A DNA stretch of 64,000 nucleotides from Ectopseudomonas composti (GCF_900115475.1 NZ_FOWP01000001.1:744001-808000); one strand, 5' to 3'; positions 27,155 through 36,959 are shown, counted from the stretch's first letter. The notes: generated by a model not told the origin, from the sequence alone. Numbers and translations are program-made.

Positions 27155-29191
27155 TCAGGCGTCTGGCAAGTTGAAGCCGGACACCGACTTGCGCATCTCA
27201 CTGGCCATCTTGGCCAGGTTACCAATGCTCTTGGCGGTGGCGGTGGTACCCGAGGACGTCTGCGAGGTGATCTCCTGGATCACGTTCATGGTGTTGGAAA
27301 TGTGACCGGCCGAAGAGGCCTGCTGACGCGCCGCGTTGGAGATGTTCTGGATGAGAGCCGCGAGGGTCTTGGATACCTTCTCGATCTCTTCCAGTGCCAC
27401 CCCGGCGTCTTGCGCCAGGCGCGCACCGCGTACCACTTCGGAGGTCGTCTGCTCCATGGAGATAACGGCTTCGTTGGTGTCGGTCTGAATGGTTTTTACC
27501 AGCGCCTCGATCTGCTTGGTCGCCGCCGAGGAACGTTCTGCGAGGCGTTGTACCTCGTCCGCTACCACCGCGAAGCCGCGACCCGCATCACCGGCCATGG
27601 ACGCCTGGATCGCGGCGTTCAGTGCGAGGATGTTGGTCTGGTCGGCAATGTCGTTGATCAGGCTAACGATGTCACCGATCTCCTGGGACGATTCACCGAG
27701 GCGTTTGATCCGCTTCGAGGTGTCCTGGATCTGCTCACGGATGTTATCCATGCCGGTGATGGTGTTGTGTACGACTTCGTTACCCTTGTTGGCGATGGCT
27801 ACGGAACGTTCCGCTACCGCGGAGGACTCCGAGGCGTTCGCCGATACCTGGTCAATCGACACGGCCATTTCGTTGATCGCCGCGGAGGCGCCGGCAATTT
27901 CCTGCGCCTGGTGCTCGGAAGCTTCCGCCAGGTGCATCGCCGTGGCCTGGGTTTCCTGGGCCGCACCAGCTACCTGAACGGCGGTCAGGTTAATGGTGGC
28001 TACCAGGTCACGCAGCTGGTCGATGGAATAGTTGATGGAGTCGGCGATGGCACCGGTGAAGTCTTCGGTTACCGTCGCGGCTACGGTCAAGTCACCGTCG
28101 GCGAGGTCGGCGATTTCGTCGAGCAGACGCAGAATCGCCGCCTGGTTACGTTCGTTCTTCTCGGCGGTTTCGGCCAGACGGCGGTTGGTCTCGCGCACCA
28201 TCACCAGACCGATGAGGATGATCGAACCCAGCGCCAGAGCGCCCAGCACGTAGCCGAACAGGGTGTTGATGGCACGACCGTCGGCCAGGTCTTCGAAGCC
28301 ACTGGCCAGCTCGGATGCCTTGTCCAACAGGGTCTGCGACACGGTGAAGATGGAGTTCGCCGATTCACGCACCTGGAACAGTTCCGGCGAGGTCTCGAGA
28401 ATCTCGTCCACCGAACCGGATACGAACTCGAACAGCTCGGAAATCTCGGCCAGACGTTCGAGGGCTTCCTCGTCGGTCACCTGGCTGATTTCCATCGCCG
28501 CGTTGCCTTCGAGCATCGCTGCCAGTACACGACCGAACAGGCTGGCGTCGCGACCGAACATGTCAGCGGCCTGTACCGAGTCTTCGTCACCAGCCAGTAC
28601 CTTGTTCACCGAACCGAGGATACGTTCGGCGAGCAGCGACTGACGCTGGGCCACGGAAACCTGGGCAGCCGGCGCACCGCTTTCCAGCAGGATGTCGACC
28701 ACTTCCTCGTACTCGACCTGCAGCTGCGGGATGGTTTCCGCCAGGGTGGCGGCTACCTGGTGCAGCGACAGTACGGTCTGCTCACTGGCGAGAATGGCGT
28801 CAGTGTTTTGCCGCAGGCTGTCCCAGTCCTGCTGCACCGCAGCCATCTGTGCCTGCACCGACTCGGGCGCCGGCGGCAAGCCGCTGCTGGCGTCACCATC
28901 GGTCAGGTAGCCCCAGCGCTGCTGGAAGTCGTTACGCGCGTCGCGCAACAGACCGAAGGCTTCGGCAGTACCAGCCGCTGCTTCCGTGGCGTTCTTGGCG
29001 ATACGCTGGGACAGTACGCGCAGCTCACCGGAGTGACTGATGTACTCGGTATCGTAGTTGGACTGGGTGTTGATGTAGGCGAAGTTCGCGAACAACAGCA
29101 CGATGGAGACGATGAGCACGACGAACAGCGCCGCGATCAGCGTGCTACTACGTGCCCCGACCAACAAATTGCCTGCATTGAGTTTTTTCAT
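27155..29191 (-). CDS. pilJ: PilJ, chemoreceptor for type IV pilus-mediated twitching
   Basis: Membrane receptor of the Pil-Chp pathway; in P. aeruginosa it interacts with PilA and sits at the cell poles. The 678-residue protein has a first membrane helix ([19 protein letters not shown], about 15-35), a periplasmic region with two PilJ-type modules (the first with [20 protein letters not shown]), a second membrane helix ([19 protein letters not shown]), HAMP, and the signalling hairpin [20 protein letters not shown]. The hairpin tip keeps Gln/Ser/Met/Asp at positions where typical MCPs have Glu/Ala/Arg/Glu. The start MKKLNAGN at 29191 matches the family; the longer frame to 29242 includes intergenic DNA. 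Confidence 0.95.
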   Translation of the reverse strand: MKKLNAGNLLVGARSSTLIAALFVVLIVSIVLLFANFAYINTQSNYDTEYISHSGELRVLSQRIAKNATEAAAGTAEAFGLLRDARNDFQQRWGYLTDGDASSGLPPAPESVQAQMAAVQQDWDSLRQNTDAILASEQTVLSLHQVAATLAETIPQLQVEYEEVVDILLESGAPAAQVSVAQRQSLLAERILGSVNKVLAGDEDSVQAADMFGRDASLFGRVLAAMLEGNAAMEISQVTDEEALERLAEISELFEFVSGSVDEILETSPELFQVRESANSIFTVSQTLLDKASELASGFEDLADGRAINTLFGYVLGALALGSIILIGLVMVRETNRRLAETAEKNERNQAAILRLLDEIADLADGDLTVAATVTEDFTGAIADSINYSIDQLRDLVATINLTAVQVAGAAQETQATAMHLAEASEHQAQEIAGASAAINEMAVSIDQVSANASESSAVAERSVAIANKGNEVVHNTITGMDNIREQIQDTSKRIKRLGESSQEIGDIVSLINDIADQTNILALNAAIQASMAGDAGRGFAVVADEVQRLAERSSAATKQIEALVKTIQTDTNEAVISMEQTTSEVVRGARLAQDAGVALEEIEKVSKTLAALIQNISNAARQQASSAGHISNTMNVIQEITSQTSSGTTATAKSIGNLAKMASEMRKSVSGFNLPDA

Positions 29192-29245
29192 TATCTGGCC
29201 CCCGCCTGGACCGACCGCACTACGGTTCCCATGTAACGCCAAAGA

Positions 29246-29260
29246 GCCGGCAAAGCCGGC
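29246..29260 (-). terminator. weak hairpin between pilI and pilJ
   Basis: GCCGGC-AAA-GCCGGC forms a six-pair hairpin, followed on the minus strand by TCTTT. It could partly attenuate transcription from pilI into pilJ or only protect the transcript; too weak to call a full terminator. Confidence 0.35.
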
Positions 29261-29272
29261 CCAACCGAAAAT

Positions 29273-29812
29273 CTACTGATAGGACACATCGAGAAAGCCC
29301 GGATCGGCCGTCAGCGCATGAGGGCTGAACACCAACCAGGGCTGTTCCCGTTGAAAGACTCCGTGGATAAACGGCGCAATGCTCGCCTCGAGAGGCGGCA
29401 GTTGTTCTGAAAATGCATCCACGGGGAAATGCTGCATACCGAAAACTTCGTCGACCGTCAGGCCGGCGAAGATTTCCTGGTGATCGACCACCAGAATTCG
29501 CCGCAGCTTGCGCAGCGGCGACAGTTCATTACCGAAGAACCCGCACAGGTCCATGATCGGCAGCAGGCGGCCACGCACGTTGGCCACCCCTTTGACCCAG
29601 CCCTTCACACCCGGCAGCAGGGTGTAACGCGGCTCGTGCAGCACCTCACCCACCTCCCCCATCGGCGCGACGAAGAATCGCTCACCCATGCGAAAGCCGA
29701 TACCGCTCCAGGTCTGAACCGCTGCCTGTTGCGACGGCAAGCCGGCCGCCAGGGCTCGGCAACGCTGGTCGATCTCGAGGAGGATCTGGAAAGGAGTCTG
29801 CGCGTCCGACAT
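29273..29812 (-). CDS. pilI: PilI, CheW-like adaptor of the Pil-Chp system
   Basis: Couples PilJ to ChpA. The 179-residue protein is a CheW domain: SGIGFRMGERFFVAPMGEVGEVL near 35-57, then VKGVANVRGRLLPIMDLCGFFG, the classic CheW strand pair, and ILVVDHQEIFAGLTVDEVFGM. The length matches the P. aeruginosa protein. It sits between pilH (45-base gap) and pilJ. Confidence 0.94.
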   Translation of the reverse strand: MSDAQTPFQILLEIDQRCRALAAGLPSQQAAVQTWSGIGFRMGERFFVAPMGEVGEVLHEPRYTLLPGVKGWVKGVANVRGRLLPIMDLCGFFGNELSPLRKLRRILVVDHQEIFAGLTVDEVFGMQHFPVDAFSEQLPPLEASIAPFIHGVFQREQPWLVFSPHALTADPGFLDVSYQ

Positions 29813-29857
29813 GCCAGCCGTGGCCTTCTTCTTATTTAATACGCGGACGGCACGGCA

Positions 29858-30223
29858 TTAGCCGGCCAGTACCGCATTGAGGGTTTTCAGCAAGGTGTCT
29901 TCGTCGACCGGCTTGGTCAGGTAGTCCTTGGCACCCTGGCGCTTGCCCCAGACCTTGTCGGTTTCCTGGTCCTTGGTGGTGACGATGATCACCGGGATGT
30001 GGCTGGTTTCGGCGTCCTTGGTCAGTTGACGGGTCGCCTGGAAGCCATTGAGGCCGGGCATGACGATGTCCATCAGGACCGCGTCCGGCTTCTCCTGGCG
30101 AGCCAGGGCTACGCCATCGGCGCCGTTTTCCGCCTTCAGTACCTGGTGACCGTGCTTTTCCAGCATGGCGGTCAGCTTGTACATCTCTGTCGGGGAGTCA
30201 TCAACAATCAGAATTCGAGCCAT
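29858..30223 (-). CDS. pilH: PilH, CheY-like response regulator
   Basis: Single receiver domain of 121 residues. In P. aeruginosa PilH is linked to pilus retraction and acts as a phosphate sink opposing PilG. Acidic pair in LIVDDSP (residues 8-9), acceptor Asp52 in LMDIVMPGLNG, the switch Thr in IIVTTKD and Lys in YLTKPVDE are all present. The start MARILIVDD at 30223 is the family start; an upstream TTG start would only add four residues. Confidence 0.95.
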   Translation of the reverse strand: MARILIVDDSPTEMYKLTAMLEKHGHQVLKAENGADGVALARQEKPDAVLMDIVMPGLNGFQATRQLTKDAETSHIPVIIVTTKDQETDKVWGKRQGAKDYLTKPVDEDTLLKTLNAVLAG

Positions 30224-30270
30224 GGTGTTTCCCAATGCATAAGAGACGCAGAGGCCGCGAGGCCACTGCG

Positions 30271-30678
30271 TCAGGAGGCTTGTTCCACCGGGGTGAAGTC
30301 CGGCACGTGGGCCTTGATCGCACCGAGCAGCTCTTCCTTACTGAAGGGCTTGGTCAGGTATTGATCGGAACCGACGATGCGCCCCTTGGCCTTGTCGAAC
30401 AAGCCATCCTTGGAGGACAGCATGATCACCGGGGTGGATTTGAAGGCACTGTTGTTCTTGATCAGGGCACAGGTCTGATACCCATCGAGACGCGGCATCA
30501 TGATGTCGACAAAGATGATGCTGGGGTGAGTGTCGGCAATCTTGGCCAGGGCATCGAAGCCATCGACCGCGGTGATGACATCACAACCCACTTTTTTCAG
30601 CAGAGTTTCAGCGGTGCGACGAATCGTTTTCGAATCGTCGATCACCATCACTTTCAAACCCTCGGAATGCTGTTCCAT
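30271..30678 (-). CDS. pilG: PilG, CheY-like response regulator
   Basis: Receiver-only regulator of 135 residues; in P. aeruginosa it promotes pilus extension, cAMP signalling and directional twitching. Acidic pair in VMVIDDSKT, acceptor Asp58 in IFVDIMMPRLDG, and the IMLSSKDG and QYLTKPFSK motifs are intact. First gene of the minus-strand cluster, with a 242-base divergent region to gshB. The start MEQHSEGLK at 30678 matches the known protein; the frame is open upstream to 30825 but without family similarity. Confidence 0.95.
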   Translation of the reverse strand: MEQHSEGLKVMVIDDSKTIRRTAETLLKKVGCDVITAVDGFDALAKIADTHPSIIFVDIMMPRLDGYQTCALIKNNSAFKSTPVIMLSSKDGLFDKAKGRIVGSDQYLTKPFSKEELLGAIKAHVPDFTPVEQAS

Positions 30679-30776
30679 TTTCGCCCTACCATCGCCTCGG
30701 TGAGTCGTTATATTCGCGTTATCAGTATGCCTGAGGCCCAGTCGCCGATGGGGCTTGACCCAATCGTCGGGCCTTT

Positions 30777-30806
30777 TTAGCACACTCTCCAGATGCAATC
30801 TATAAG
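30777..30806 (+). promoter_or_regulatory. candidate promoter for gshB
   Basis: TTAGCA (30777-30782) and TATAAG (30801-30806) are separated by 18 bases in the divergent region between pilG and gshB. The match is moderate only, and the leader would be a little over 100 bases. Confidence 0.3.
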
Positions 30807-30920
30807 CCTGCCAGGGCCGTACCAACCCTTGACCAAGCCCCCGGCCGACGCCACCCTGACGCCTGTAACCGCACAGCCAACCCGGCCTCTACCTTCTATT
30901 CTCGCGGAGAGTTAACCCCC

Positions 30921-31877
30921 ATGAGCCTTCGTCTCGGGATCGTCATGGATCCGATTGCCAGTATCTCCTTCAAGAAGGACAGCTCGCTGGCCATGTTGCT
31001 GGCCGCTCAAGCACGCGGCTGGTCACTGTTCTATATGGAGCAGCAGGATCTCTACCAGACTCGCGGCCAGGCTCGCGCCCGTCTGCGACCGCTGGAAGTG
31101 TTCAACGACCCACAGCGCTGGTTCACCCTAGGCATGGAACAGGACACGCCGCTCGCCGAGCTGGACGTGATCCTGATGCGCAAGGACCCGCCCTTCGATA
31201 ACGAATTCGTCTATTCCACCTACCTGCTCGAGCAAGCGGAGCGCGACGGCGTACTGGTGGTCAATCGGCCGCAGAGCCTGCGCGACTGCAATGAAAAGTT
31301 CTTCGCCACCCAGTTTCCCCAATACACACCACCGACCCTGGTCAGTCGGCGCCCCGACATTGTGCGCCAGTTTGCTGATGAGCACCGTGACATCATTCTC
31401 AAACCCCTTGATGGCATGGGCGGTTCGCAGATCTTTCGCCACCGCGCAGGCGACCCGAATCTTTCGGTAATTCTCGAGACCCTGACACTGCACGGTCACC
31501 AGCAAATCATGGTTCAGGCCTATCTGCCGGCCATCAAGGACGGCGACAAACGCATCCTGATGATAGACGGGGAAGCGGTACCCTATTGCCTGGCACGCAT
31601 TCCGGCGGCTGGAGAGACCCGCGGCAACCTCGCCGCAGGAGGCCGCGGCGAGGCACGCCCGCTGACTGAGCGCGACCGTGAGATCGCTGCTGCAATCGGC
31701 CCAACCCTGCGCGAAAAAGGACTGATCTTCGTCGGACTCGATGTGATTGGCGATCATCTTACCGAAATCAACGTCACCAGCCCGACCTGCATCCGCGAGA
31801 TCGACGCCGCCTTCGATACCCGTATCGGCGAACGCCTGATGGACTGCATTGCCAGCAAGCGCGGGCTAAAAGCTTGA
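30921..31877 (+). CDS. gshB: glutathione synthetase
   Basis: ATP-grasp enzyme joining gamma-glutamylcysteine and glycine to make glutathione. The 318-residue protein has the GshB start MSLRLGIVMDPIASISFKKD, RPQSLRDCNEKFFATQFPQ, the ATP-binding loop ILKPLDGMGGSQIF, MVQAYLPAIKDGDKRILM, and the C-terminal metal-binding DVIGDHLTEINVTSPTC. Length is normal. GGAG precedes the start. It is followed by tonB3 after 88 bases with a strong palindrome between. Confidence 0.96.
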   Translation: MSLRLGIVMDPIASISFKKDSSLAMLLAAQARGWSLFYMEQQDLYQTRGQARARLRPLEVFNDPQRWFTLGMEQDTPLAELDVILMRKDPPFDNEFVYSTYLLEQAERDGVLVVNRPQSLRDCNEKFFATQFPQYTPPTLVSRRPDIVRQFADEHRDIILKPLDGMGGSQIFRHRAGDPNLSVILETLTLHGHQQIMVQAYLPAIKDGDKRILMIDGEAVPYCLARIPAAGETRGNLAAGGRGEARPLTERDREIAAAIGPTLREKGLIFVGLDVIGDHLTEINVTSPTCIREIDAAFDTRIGERLMDCIASKRGLKA

Positions 31878-31892
31878 CGCAGGTGGCAGCCT

Positions 31893-31915
31893 GGCGCCTG
31901 CAACTTGCAGGCGCC
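31893..31915. repeat. perfect palindrome between gshB and tonB3
   Basis: GGCGCCTGCAA and TTGCAGGCGCC flank a single C, giving an 11-pair inverted repeat. There is no T run afterwards, so it is not a standard terminator; a cruciform or transcript-stabilising hairpin are options. Confidence 0.6.
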
Positions 31916-31965
31916 CACTGCTACCCGGCAGACTGCGCCACATTCGAAGGCAGACCCGATACGCG

Positions 31966-32862
31966 ATGAACGCAGCAGCCACCCCACCGAACGCCTCCTC
32001 CGCCGCCGTCCGACCGGCGGATCGCCTGGGGTTCACCCTGTTTCTCGCGGCCGCCCTGCACGTGGCGCTGATCCTTGGCGTCGGCTTCACCCTGGAATCG
32101 CCGCCGGAAATCAGTAAAACGCTGGAAATCACCCTGTCCACCTTCAAGAGTGAAGAAAAGCCCAAGGAGGCAGACTTCCTCGCCCAGGACAACCAGCAGG
32201 GCAGCGGTACCCTGGAACATGCCGCAGCGCCGAAGACGACCGAGCAGGCGCCCTTCCAGGACAGCGAAGTGCGCAAGGTCACGCCGCCCGCTACCCCGCA
32301 ACCGCCAGCCACCAAACAGCAAGCCCCCAAGGCCGCCGTTGCCACGCGCGCACCGCAACAGCAGAAAACCCCGGTCAAGCGCGAAGAAGCCAAACCGGTT
32401 CCGCAGACACGGCCGGCTCCGGTGTTCGACTCCGCACAACTCTCGGCGGAAATCGCCAGCCTGGAAGCCGAGCTGGCGCAGGAAGTCCAGCAGTACGCCA
32501 AGCGCCCGAAGATTCACCGCCTAAACGCCGCCTCGACCATGCGCGACAAGGGCGCCTGGTACAAAGACGAGTGGCGCAAGAAGGTCGAGCGCATCGGTAA
32601 TCTCAATTACCCGGATGACGCCCGCCGCCAACGCATCTACGGCAGCCTGCGTCTATTGGTATCGATCAACCGCGACGGCTCACTGTATGAAGTGCAGGTG
32701 CTGGAATCCTCCGGCCAGGCCGTGCTCGATCAGGCAGCCCAGCGCATCGTGCGCCTGGCCGCGCCCTACGCCCCTTTCACCGGCGACCTGGCCGATATCG
32801 ACCGCCTGGAGATCATCCGCACCTGGCGCTTCGAACGCGGCGACCGGTTATCGAGTAACTGA
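31966..32862 (+). CDS. tonB3: TonB-family energy transducer (TonB3-like)
   Basis: Spans the periplasm from an N-terminal anchor (FTLFLAAALHVALILGVGF, about residues 23-41) through a Pro/Lys/Gln-rich middle (about 95-150) to a C-terminal TonB domain (NLNYPDDARRQRIYGSLRLL to the IIRTWRFERGD end). Length is 298 residues. TonB proteins pass proton-motive force from ExbBD to outer-membrane transporters. In P. aeruginosa the gene at this locus (tonB3, PA0406) is needed for normal twitching motility and pilus assembly, which fits its place beside the pil-chp cluster; the same role here is inference. Confidence 0.9.
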   Translation: MNAAATPPNASSAAVRPADRLGFTLFLAAALHVALILGVGFTLESPPEISKTLEITLSTFKSEEKPKEADFLAQDNQQGSGTLEHAAAPKTTEQAPFQDSEVRKVTPPATPQPPATKQQAPKAAVATRAPQQQKTPVKREEAKPVPQTRPAPVFDSAQLSAEIASLEAELAQEVQQYAKRPKIHRLNAASTMRDKGAWYKDEWRKKVERIGNLNYPDDARRQRIYGSLRLLVSINRDGSLYEVQVLESSGQAVLDQAAQRIVRLAAPYAPFTGDLADIDRLEIIRTWRFERGDRLSSN

Positions 32863-33015
32863 AAGAGCAGCTGCAAGTTGCAAGACGAAAAGCTGCCTCC
32901 AGCAAGCCTCAAGAGAGGCGCTCAGCCCCTTGCCCGGATGAAATCCGGGGAACCGTGACTGAGGTTCTTCTGCTGATGCTTGTCGCTTGCAGCTTGCCGC
33001 TTCAAACTAGCTGGC

Positions 33016-33585
33016 ATGAAGAATTCAGCTCCCACCTCGCTCAAGCATCATTTCCTGATCGCCATGCCGCACATGGACGATCCGAACTTCGCGCAGACCG
33101 TCACCTACCTGGTCGAACACAACGAGCAGGGCGCGATGGGCCTGGTGATCAACAAACCCAACGGCCTCAACCTGGCCGATGTGCTCGAACAACTCCGCCC
33201 CGACGAAGAGCCCGCGGCGCTGTGCCGTAGCCTGCCAATATTCGCTGGCGGCCCGGTACAGACCGACCGCGGCTTCGTCCTGCACCCGGCCGGCCCACAG
33301 TTCCAGGCGACCCTGGAGCTGGGCGAACTGGGCTTGTCCACCTCGCAGGACGTGCTGTTCGCCATCGCCGACGGCAGCGGCCCGGACCGCTACCTGATCA
33401 GCCTCGGCTATGCCGGCTGGGATGCCGGACAACTGGAGGCCGAACTGGCCGACAACGCCTGGCTGACCTGCCCCGCCGACAGCAGCATTCTCTTTGACCT
33501 GCCGTTCGACCAGCGCCTCAATGCCGCAGCCGCGCGCCTGGGCGTCAACCTCAGCCTGCTGACCTCGCAAGCCGGGCACGCCTGA
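33016..33585 (+). CDS. algH: AlgH/YqgE family protein
   Basis: A 189-residue cytoplasmic protein of the UPF0301 family, the same length as P. aeruginosa AlgH, which was named as an alginate regulator but whose biochemical role is not settled. Signatures are LKHHFLIAMPHMDDPNF near the start, GLVINKPNGL, and the IFAGGPVQTDRGFVLH motif. The ATG at 33016 is the conserved start. Its stop overlaps the ruvX start (TGATG), an arrangement conserved widely (yqgE-yqgF). Confidence 0.93.
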   Translation: MKNSAPTSLKHHFLIAMPHMDDPNFAQTVTYLVEHNEQGAMGLVINKPNGLNLADVLEQLRPDEEPAALCRSLPIFAGGPVQTDRGFVLHPAGPQFQATLELGELGLSTSQDVLFAIADGSGPDRYLISLGYAGWDAGQLEAELADNAWLTCPADSSILFDLPFDQRLNAAAARLGVNLSLLTSQAGHA

Positions 33586-34019
33586 TGAGCGACAAACCAC
33601 TGCGCCTGCTGCTGGGCTTCGACTACGGCACCAAGCAGATCGGCGTCGCCGTTGGCCAGGTGATTACCGGCCAGGCCCGTGAGCTGTGCGTGCTCAAGGC
33701 GCAGAATGGCGTGCCGGACTGGAGCCGCGTCGAAGCGCTGTTCAAGGAGTGGCAGCCGGACGCCGTCGTGGTCGGTCTGCCCCTGAACATGGACGGCACA
33801 CCCAGCGAGATGAGCGCCCGCGCCGAGAAATTCGCCCGCCGCCTCAACGGCCGCTTCAACCTGCCGGCCTATACCCACGACGAACGCCTGACCACCTTCG
33901 AGGCCAAGGGCCAACGCCTGCGGGAAGGCCAGAGTGGCGGCTACCGCGAGCGCCCTGTCGATGCCATTGCTGCAGCCTTATTGCTACAGGGCTGGCTAGA
34001 GGAAAACTGCACGGGCTGA
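33585..34019 (+). CDS. ruvX: Holliday junction resolvase-like RuvX (YqgF)
   Basis: RNase H-fold nuclease of 144 residues, proposed to process the 5' end of pre-16S rRNA. The catalytic signature [16 protein letters not shown] (residues 8-23) with the first Asp, [11 protein letters not shown] and the C-terminal [17 protein letters not shown] with the last Asp are present. Translationally coupled to algH by a one-base overlap of stop and start. Confidence 0.94.
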   Translation: MSDKPLRLLLGFDYGTKQIGVAVGQVITGQARELCVLKAQNGVPDWSRVEALFKEWQPDAVVVGLPLNMDGTPSEMSARAEKFARRLNGRFNLPAYTHDERLTTFEAKGQRLREGQSGGYRERPVDAIAAALLLQGWLEENCTG

Positions 34020-34034
34020 GAGCTACCTGCGTTG

Positions 34035-34118
34035 CCGATGCTGCGTTAAAAACAGGCTCGGAATGCTCATTTACAACTCGTAAACTGCGCTTCCTCGCCT
34101 GTTTTTGCCTTGCCTCGG
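34035..34118. repeat. long imperfect hairpin element between ruvX and pyrR
   Basis: AAAAACAGGC (34048-34057) pairs perfectly with GCCTGTTTTT (34097-34106). Inside, the GGAATGCTCATTTAC strand pairs imperfectly with GTAAACTGCGCTTCC, and outside, CCGATGC pairs loosely with the GCCTCGG side. The whole 84-base unit folds back on itself around ACTC. It resembles a miniature palindromic repeat rather than a terminator, and no second copy was noticed in this window. Confidence 0.6.
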
Positions 34119-34165
34119 CGGCCTCGCTTACGCTCTCAGAAGCTGTTCATATATGGAGTTTCGCC

Positions 34166-34669
34166 ATGCTACCCAATCCCAACGACCTGCTGCCGGCCAT
34201 GGCCAGCGCACTGACCCAGCATCTGAACCAACGCCAGATCAGCGAGCCACGCTTCATCGGCATCCGTACCGGCGGCGTCTGGGTTGCCCAGGCCCTGCTG
34301 CAAGCACTGGGGCGTGATGACGCACTGGGCATCCTCGATGTGTCCTTCTATCGCGACGACTTCACCCAGAACGGCCTGCACCCGCAGGTGCAACCCTCCG
34401 AGTTGCCGTTCGAGATCGAAGGCCAGCACCTGGTGCTGATCGACGACGTACTGATGAGCGGCCGCACCATCCGCGCCGCCCTGAACGAGCTGTTCGACTA
34501 CGGCCGCCCGGCCAGCGTGACCCTGGTCAGCCTGCTCGACCTCAACGCCCGCGAGCTGCCGATCCGCCCCGACGTGGTCGGCGCCACCCTGTCGCTGGCA
34601 GCCAACGAGCGGGTAAAATTGTCCGGCCCCACGCCACTGACCCTCGAACTCCAGACGCTCGACAACTGA
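34166..34669 (+). CDS. pyrR: bifunctional pyr operon regulator / uracil phosphoribosyltransferase family protein
   Basis: A 167-residue PRPP-binding protein. The PRPP loop [20 protein letters not shown] (about 91-110) and the [11 protein letters not shown] segment are typical of PyrR. In Gram-positive bacteria PyrR controls attenuation; in pseudomonads it lies in front of pyrB and a regulatory role has been proposed. I see no convincing attenuator between pyrR and pyrB, which are only 11 bases apart. The ATG at 34166 follows GGAG by seven bases; a longer open frame upstream crosses ruvX and the hairpin element. Confidence 0.92.
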   Translation: MLPNPNDLLPAMASALTQHLNQRQISEPRFIGIRTGGVWVAQALLQALGRDDALGILDVSFYRDDFTQNGLHPQVQPSELPFEIEGQHLVLIDDVLMSGRTIRAALNELFDYGRPASVTLVSLLDLNARELPIRPDVVGATLSLAANERVKLSGPTPLTLELQTLDN

Positions 34670-34680
34670 GACCCTCCGCG

Positions 34681-35688
34681 ATGACGCCACTCGCCGCCAA
34701 GCGCCCGCTGCAACTGAACGATCAAGGTCAGTTGCGCCACTTCCTCTCACTCGACGGCCTGCCCCGAGAGCTGTTGACCGAAATCCTCGACACCGCCGAC
34801 TCCTTCCTCGAAGTCGGAGCGCGCGCGGTGAAGAAAGTCCCGCTGCTGCGCGGCAAGACCGTGTGCAACGTGTTCTTCGAGAACTCCACGCGCACCCGCA
34901 CCACCTTCGAGCTGGCCGCCCAGCGCCTTTCGGCCGACGTCATCAGCCTCAACGTCTCTACCAGCTCGACCAGCAAGGGCGAGACGCTGTTCGACACTCT
35001 GCGCAATCTCGAGGCCATGGCCGCCGACATTTTCGTCGTGCGCCATGCCGACTCCGGCGCCGCGCACTTCATCGCCGAGCACGTGTGCCCGAACCTGGCG
35101 ATCATCAACGGCGGCGACGGCCGCCACGCACACCCGACCCAGGGCATGCTCGACATGCTCACCATCCGCCGCCACAAGGGCGACTTCGAGAACCTGTCGG
35201 TAGCCATCGTCGGCGACATCCTGCACTCGCGGGTGGCGCGCTCGAACATGCTGGCGCTGAAAACCCTCGGCTGCCCGGACATCCGCGTGATCGCGCCGAA
35301 GACCCTGCTGCCCATCGGCCTGGAGCAAAGCTACGGCGTGCGCGTATTCAGCGACGCCAACGAAGGCCTCAAGGACGTCGACGTGGTGATCATGCTACGC
35401 CTGCAACGCGAGCGCATGCAGGGCGGCCTGCTGCCCAGCGAGGGTGAGTTCTACCGCCTGTTCGGCCTCACCGAGCAACGCCTCAAGCTGGCCAAGCCGG
35501 ATGCCCTGGTGATGCACCCGGGGCCGATCAACCGCGGCGTGGAGATCGAGTCGGCAGTGGCCGACGGCCCGCAGTCGGTGATTCTCAACCAGGTCACCTA
35601 CGGCATCGCCATCCGCATGGCCGTGTTGTCGATGGCCATGAGCGGGCAGAACGCCCAACGTCAACTCAACGCCGAGGAGGCCAACTGA
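34681..35688 (+). CDS. pyrB: aspartate carbamoyltransferase catalytic chain
   Basis: Makes carbamoyl aspartate from aspartate and carbamoyl phosphate, the committed step in pyrimidine synthesis. The 335-residue protein carries the carbamoyl-phosphate motif [13 protein letters not shown] (about 65-77), [10 protein letters not shown] and MLRLQRERM. The N-terminal extension of about 15 residues before LRHFLSL is typical of the Pseudomonas class, where PyrB forms a dodecamer with the inactive dihydroorotase PyrC'. Its stop overlaps the pyrC' start (TGATG). Confidence 0.97.
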   Translation: MTPLAAKRPLQLNDQGQLRHFLSLDGLPRELLTEILDTADSFLEVGARAVKKVPLLRGKTVCNVFFENSTRTRTTFELAAQRLSADVISLNVSTSSTSKGETLFDTLRNLEAMAADIFVVRHADSGAAHFIAEHVCPNLAIINGGDGRHAHPTQGMLDMLTIRRHKGDFENLSVAIVGDILHSRVARSNMLALKTLGCPDIRVIAPKTLLPIGLEQSYGVRVFSDANEGLKDVDVVIMLRLQRERMQGGLLPSEGEFYRLFGLTEQRLKLAKPDALVMHPGPINRGVEIESAVADGPQSVILNQVTYGIAIRMAVLSMAMSGQNAQRQLNAEEAN

Positions 35689-36959
35689 TGCGTACCGCAA
35701 TCCTCGGCGCCCGCGTGATCGACCCGGCCAGCGGCCTGGATCAGGTCACCGACCTCTATATCGACGGCGGCAAGCTGGTCGCCACCGGCCAGGCGCCGGC
35801 CAACTTCGTTGCCGACAAGACGCTCGACGCCCAGGGTCTGATCGCTGCGCCCGGCCTGGTCGACCTGTCGGTGGCCCTGCGCGAGCCGGGCTACAGCCGC
35901 AAGGGCAGCATTGCCACGGAAACCCTGGCCGCGGCGGCCGGCGGCGTCACCAGCCTGTGCTGCCCGCCGTTCACCAAACCGGTGCTGGATACCTCGGCGG
36001 TGGCCGAGCTGATTCTCGACCGCGCCCGCGAAGCCGGGCACACCAAGGTCTTTCCCATCGGTGCACTGAGCAAGGGCCTGGCTGGCGAGCAGCTTGCAGA
36101 ACTCGTGGCGCTGCGTGATGCCGGCTGTGTGGCCTTCGGCAACGGCCTGGACAACTTCCGCAGCAGCCGCACCCTGCGCCGCGCGCTGGAATATGCGGCC
36201 ACCTTCGACCTGCAGGTGATCTTCCACTCGCAGGACGCCGACCTGGCCGAAGGCGGCCTGGCTCACGAAGGCCCTACCGCCAGCTTCCTCGGCCTGGCCG
36301 GCATCCCGGAAACCGCCGAAACCGTGGCCCTGGCCCGCGACCTGTTGCTGGTGGAACAGAGCGGCGTGCGCGCGCACTTCAGCCAGATCACCAGCGCGCG
36401 TGGCGCCGAGCTGATCGCTAACGCTCAGGCGCGCGGCCTGCCAGTGACCGCCGATGTGGCGCTGTACCAGTTGATTCTCACCGACGAGGCGCTGATCGAC
36501 TTCTCCAGCCTCTATCACGTGCAGCCGCCGCTGCGCTCGCGTGCCGACCGCGAAGGGCTGCGCGAGGCGGTGAAAGCCGGAGTGATCTCGGCCATCTCCA
36601 GCCACCACCAACCGCACGAACGCGACGCCAAGCTGGCGCCCTTCGCCGCCACCGAGCCGGGCATCAGCAGCGTGCAACTGCTGCTACCGCTGGCCCTGAG
36701 CCTGGTGCAGGACGGCCTGCTGGACCTGCCGACGCTGCTGGCGCGCCTGACCACCGGCCCGGCCGCCGCCCTGCGCCTGCCGGCTGGCAGCCTGAATGTC
36801 GGCAGCGCTGCCGATATCGTGCTGTTCGATGCACAGGCCTCCACCGTGGCCGGTGAGCAGTGGTACTCCAAGGGCAGCAACTGCCCGTTCATCGGCCATT
36901 GCCTGCCTGGCGCGGTGCGCTACACCCTGGTCGACGGGCATATCAGCTACCAGGGCTGA
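35688..36959 (+). CDS. pyrC': PyrC', inactive dihydroorotase-like partner of aspartate transcarbamoylase
   Basis: A 423-residue amidohydrolase-fold protein. Where active dihydroorotases have a metal-binding His-x-His before LREPG, this one reads DLSVALREPG, so both ligands are missing and catalysis is not expected. Family knowledge: in P. aeruginosa and P. putida such a protein is structurally required for the PyrB dodecamer. It is coupled to pyrB by overlapping stop and start. A hairpin follows the stop. Confidence 0.94.
   Translation: MRTAILGARVIDPASGLDQVTDLYIDGGKLVATGQAPANFVADKTLDAQGLIAAPGLVDLSVALREPGYSRKGSIATETLAAAAGGVTSLCCPPFTKPVLDTSAVAELILDRAREAGHTKVFPIGALSKGLAGEQLAELVALRDAGCVAFGNGLDNFRSSRTLRRALEYAATFDLQVIFHSQDADLAEGGLAHEGPTASFLGLAGIPETAETVALARDLLLVEQSGVRAHFSQITSARGAELIANAQARGLPVTADVALYQLILTDEALIDFSSLYHVQPPLRSRADREGLREAVKAGVISAISSHHQPHERDAKLAPFAATEPGISSVQLLLPLALSLVQDGLLDLPTLLARLTTGPAAALRLPAGSLNVGSAADIVLFDAQASTVAGEQWYSKGSNCPFIGHCLPGAVRYTLVDGHISYQG

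Noticed and set aside
27302..29236. Open frame of 644 codons antisense to pilJ
   Set aside because: The whole span is explained by pilJ, with HAMP and signalling motifs on the minus strand.
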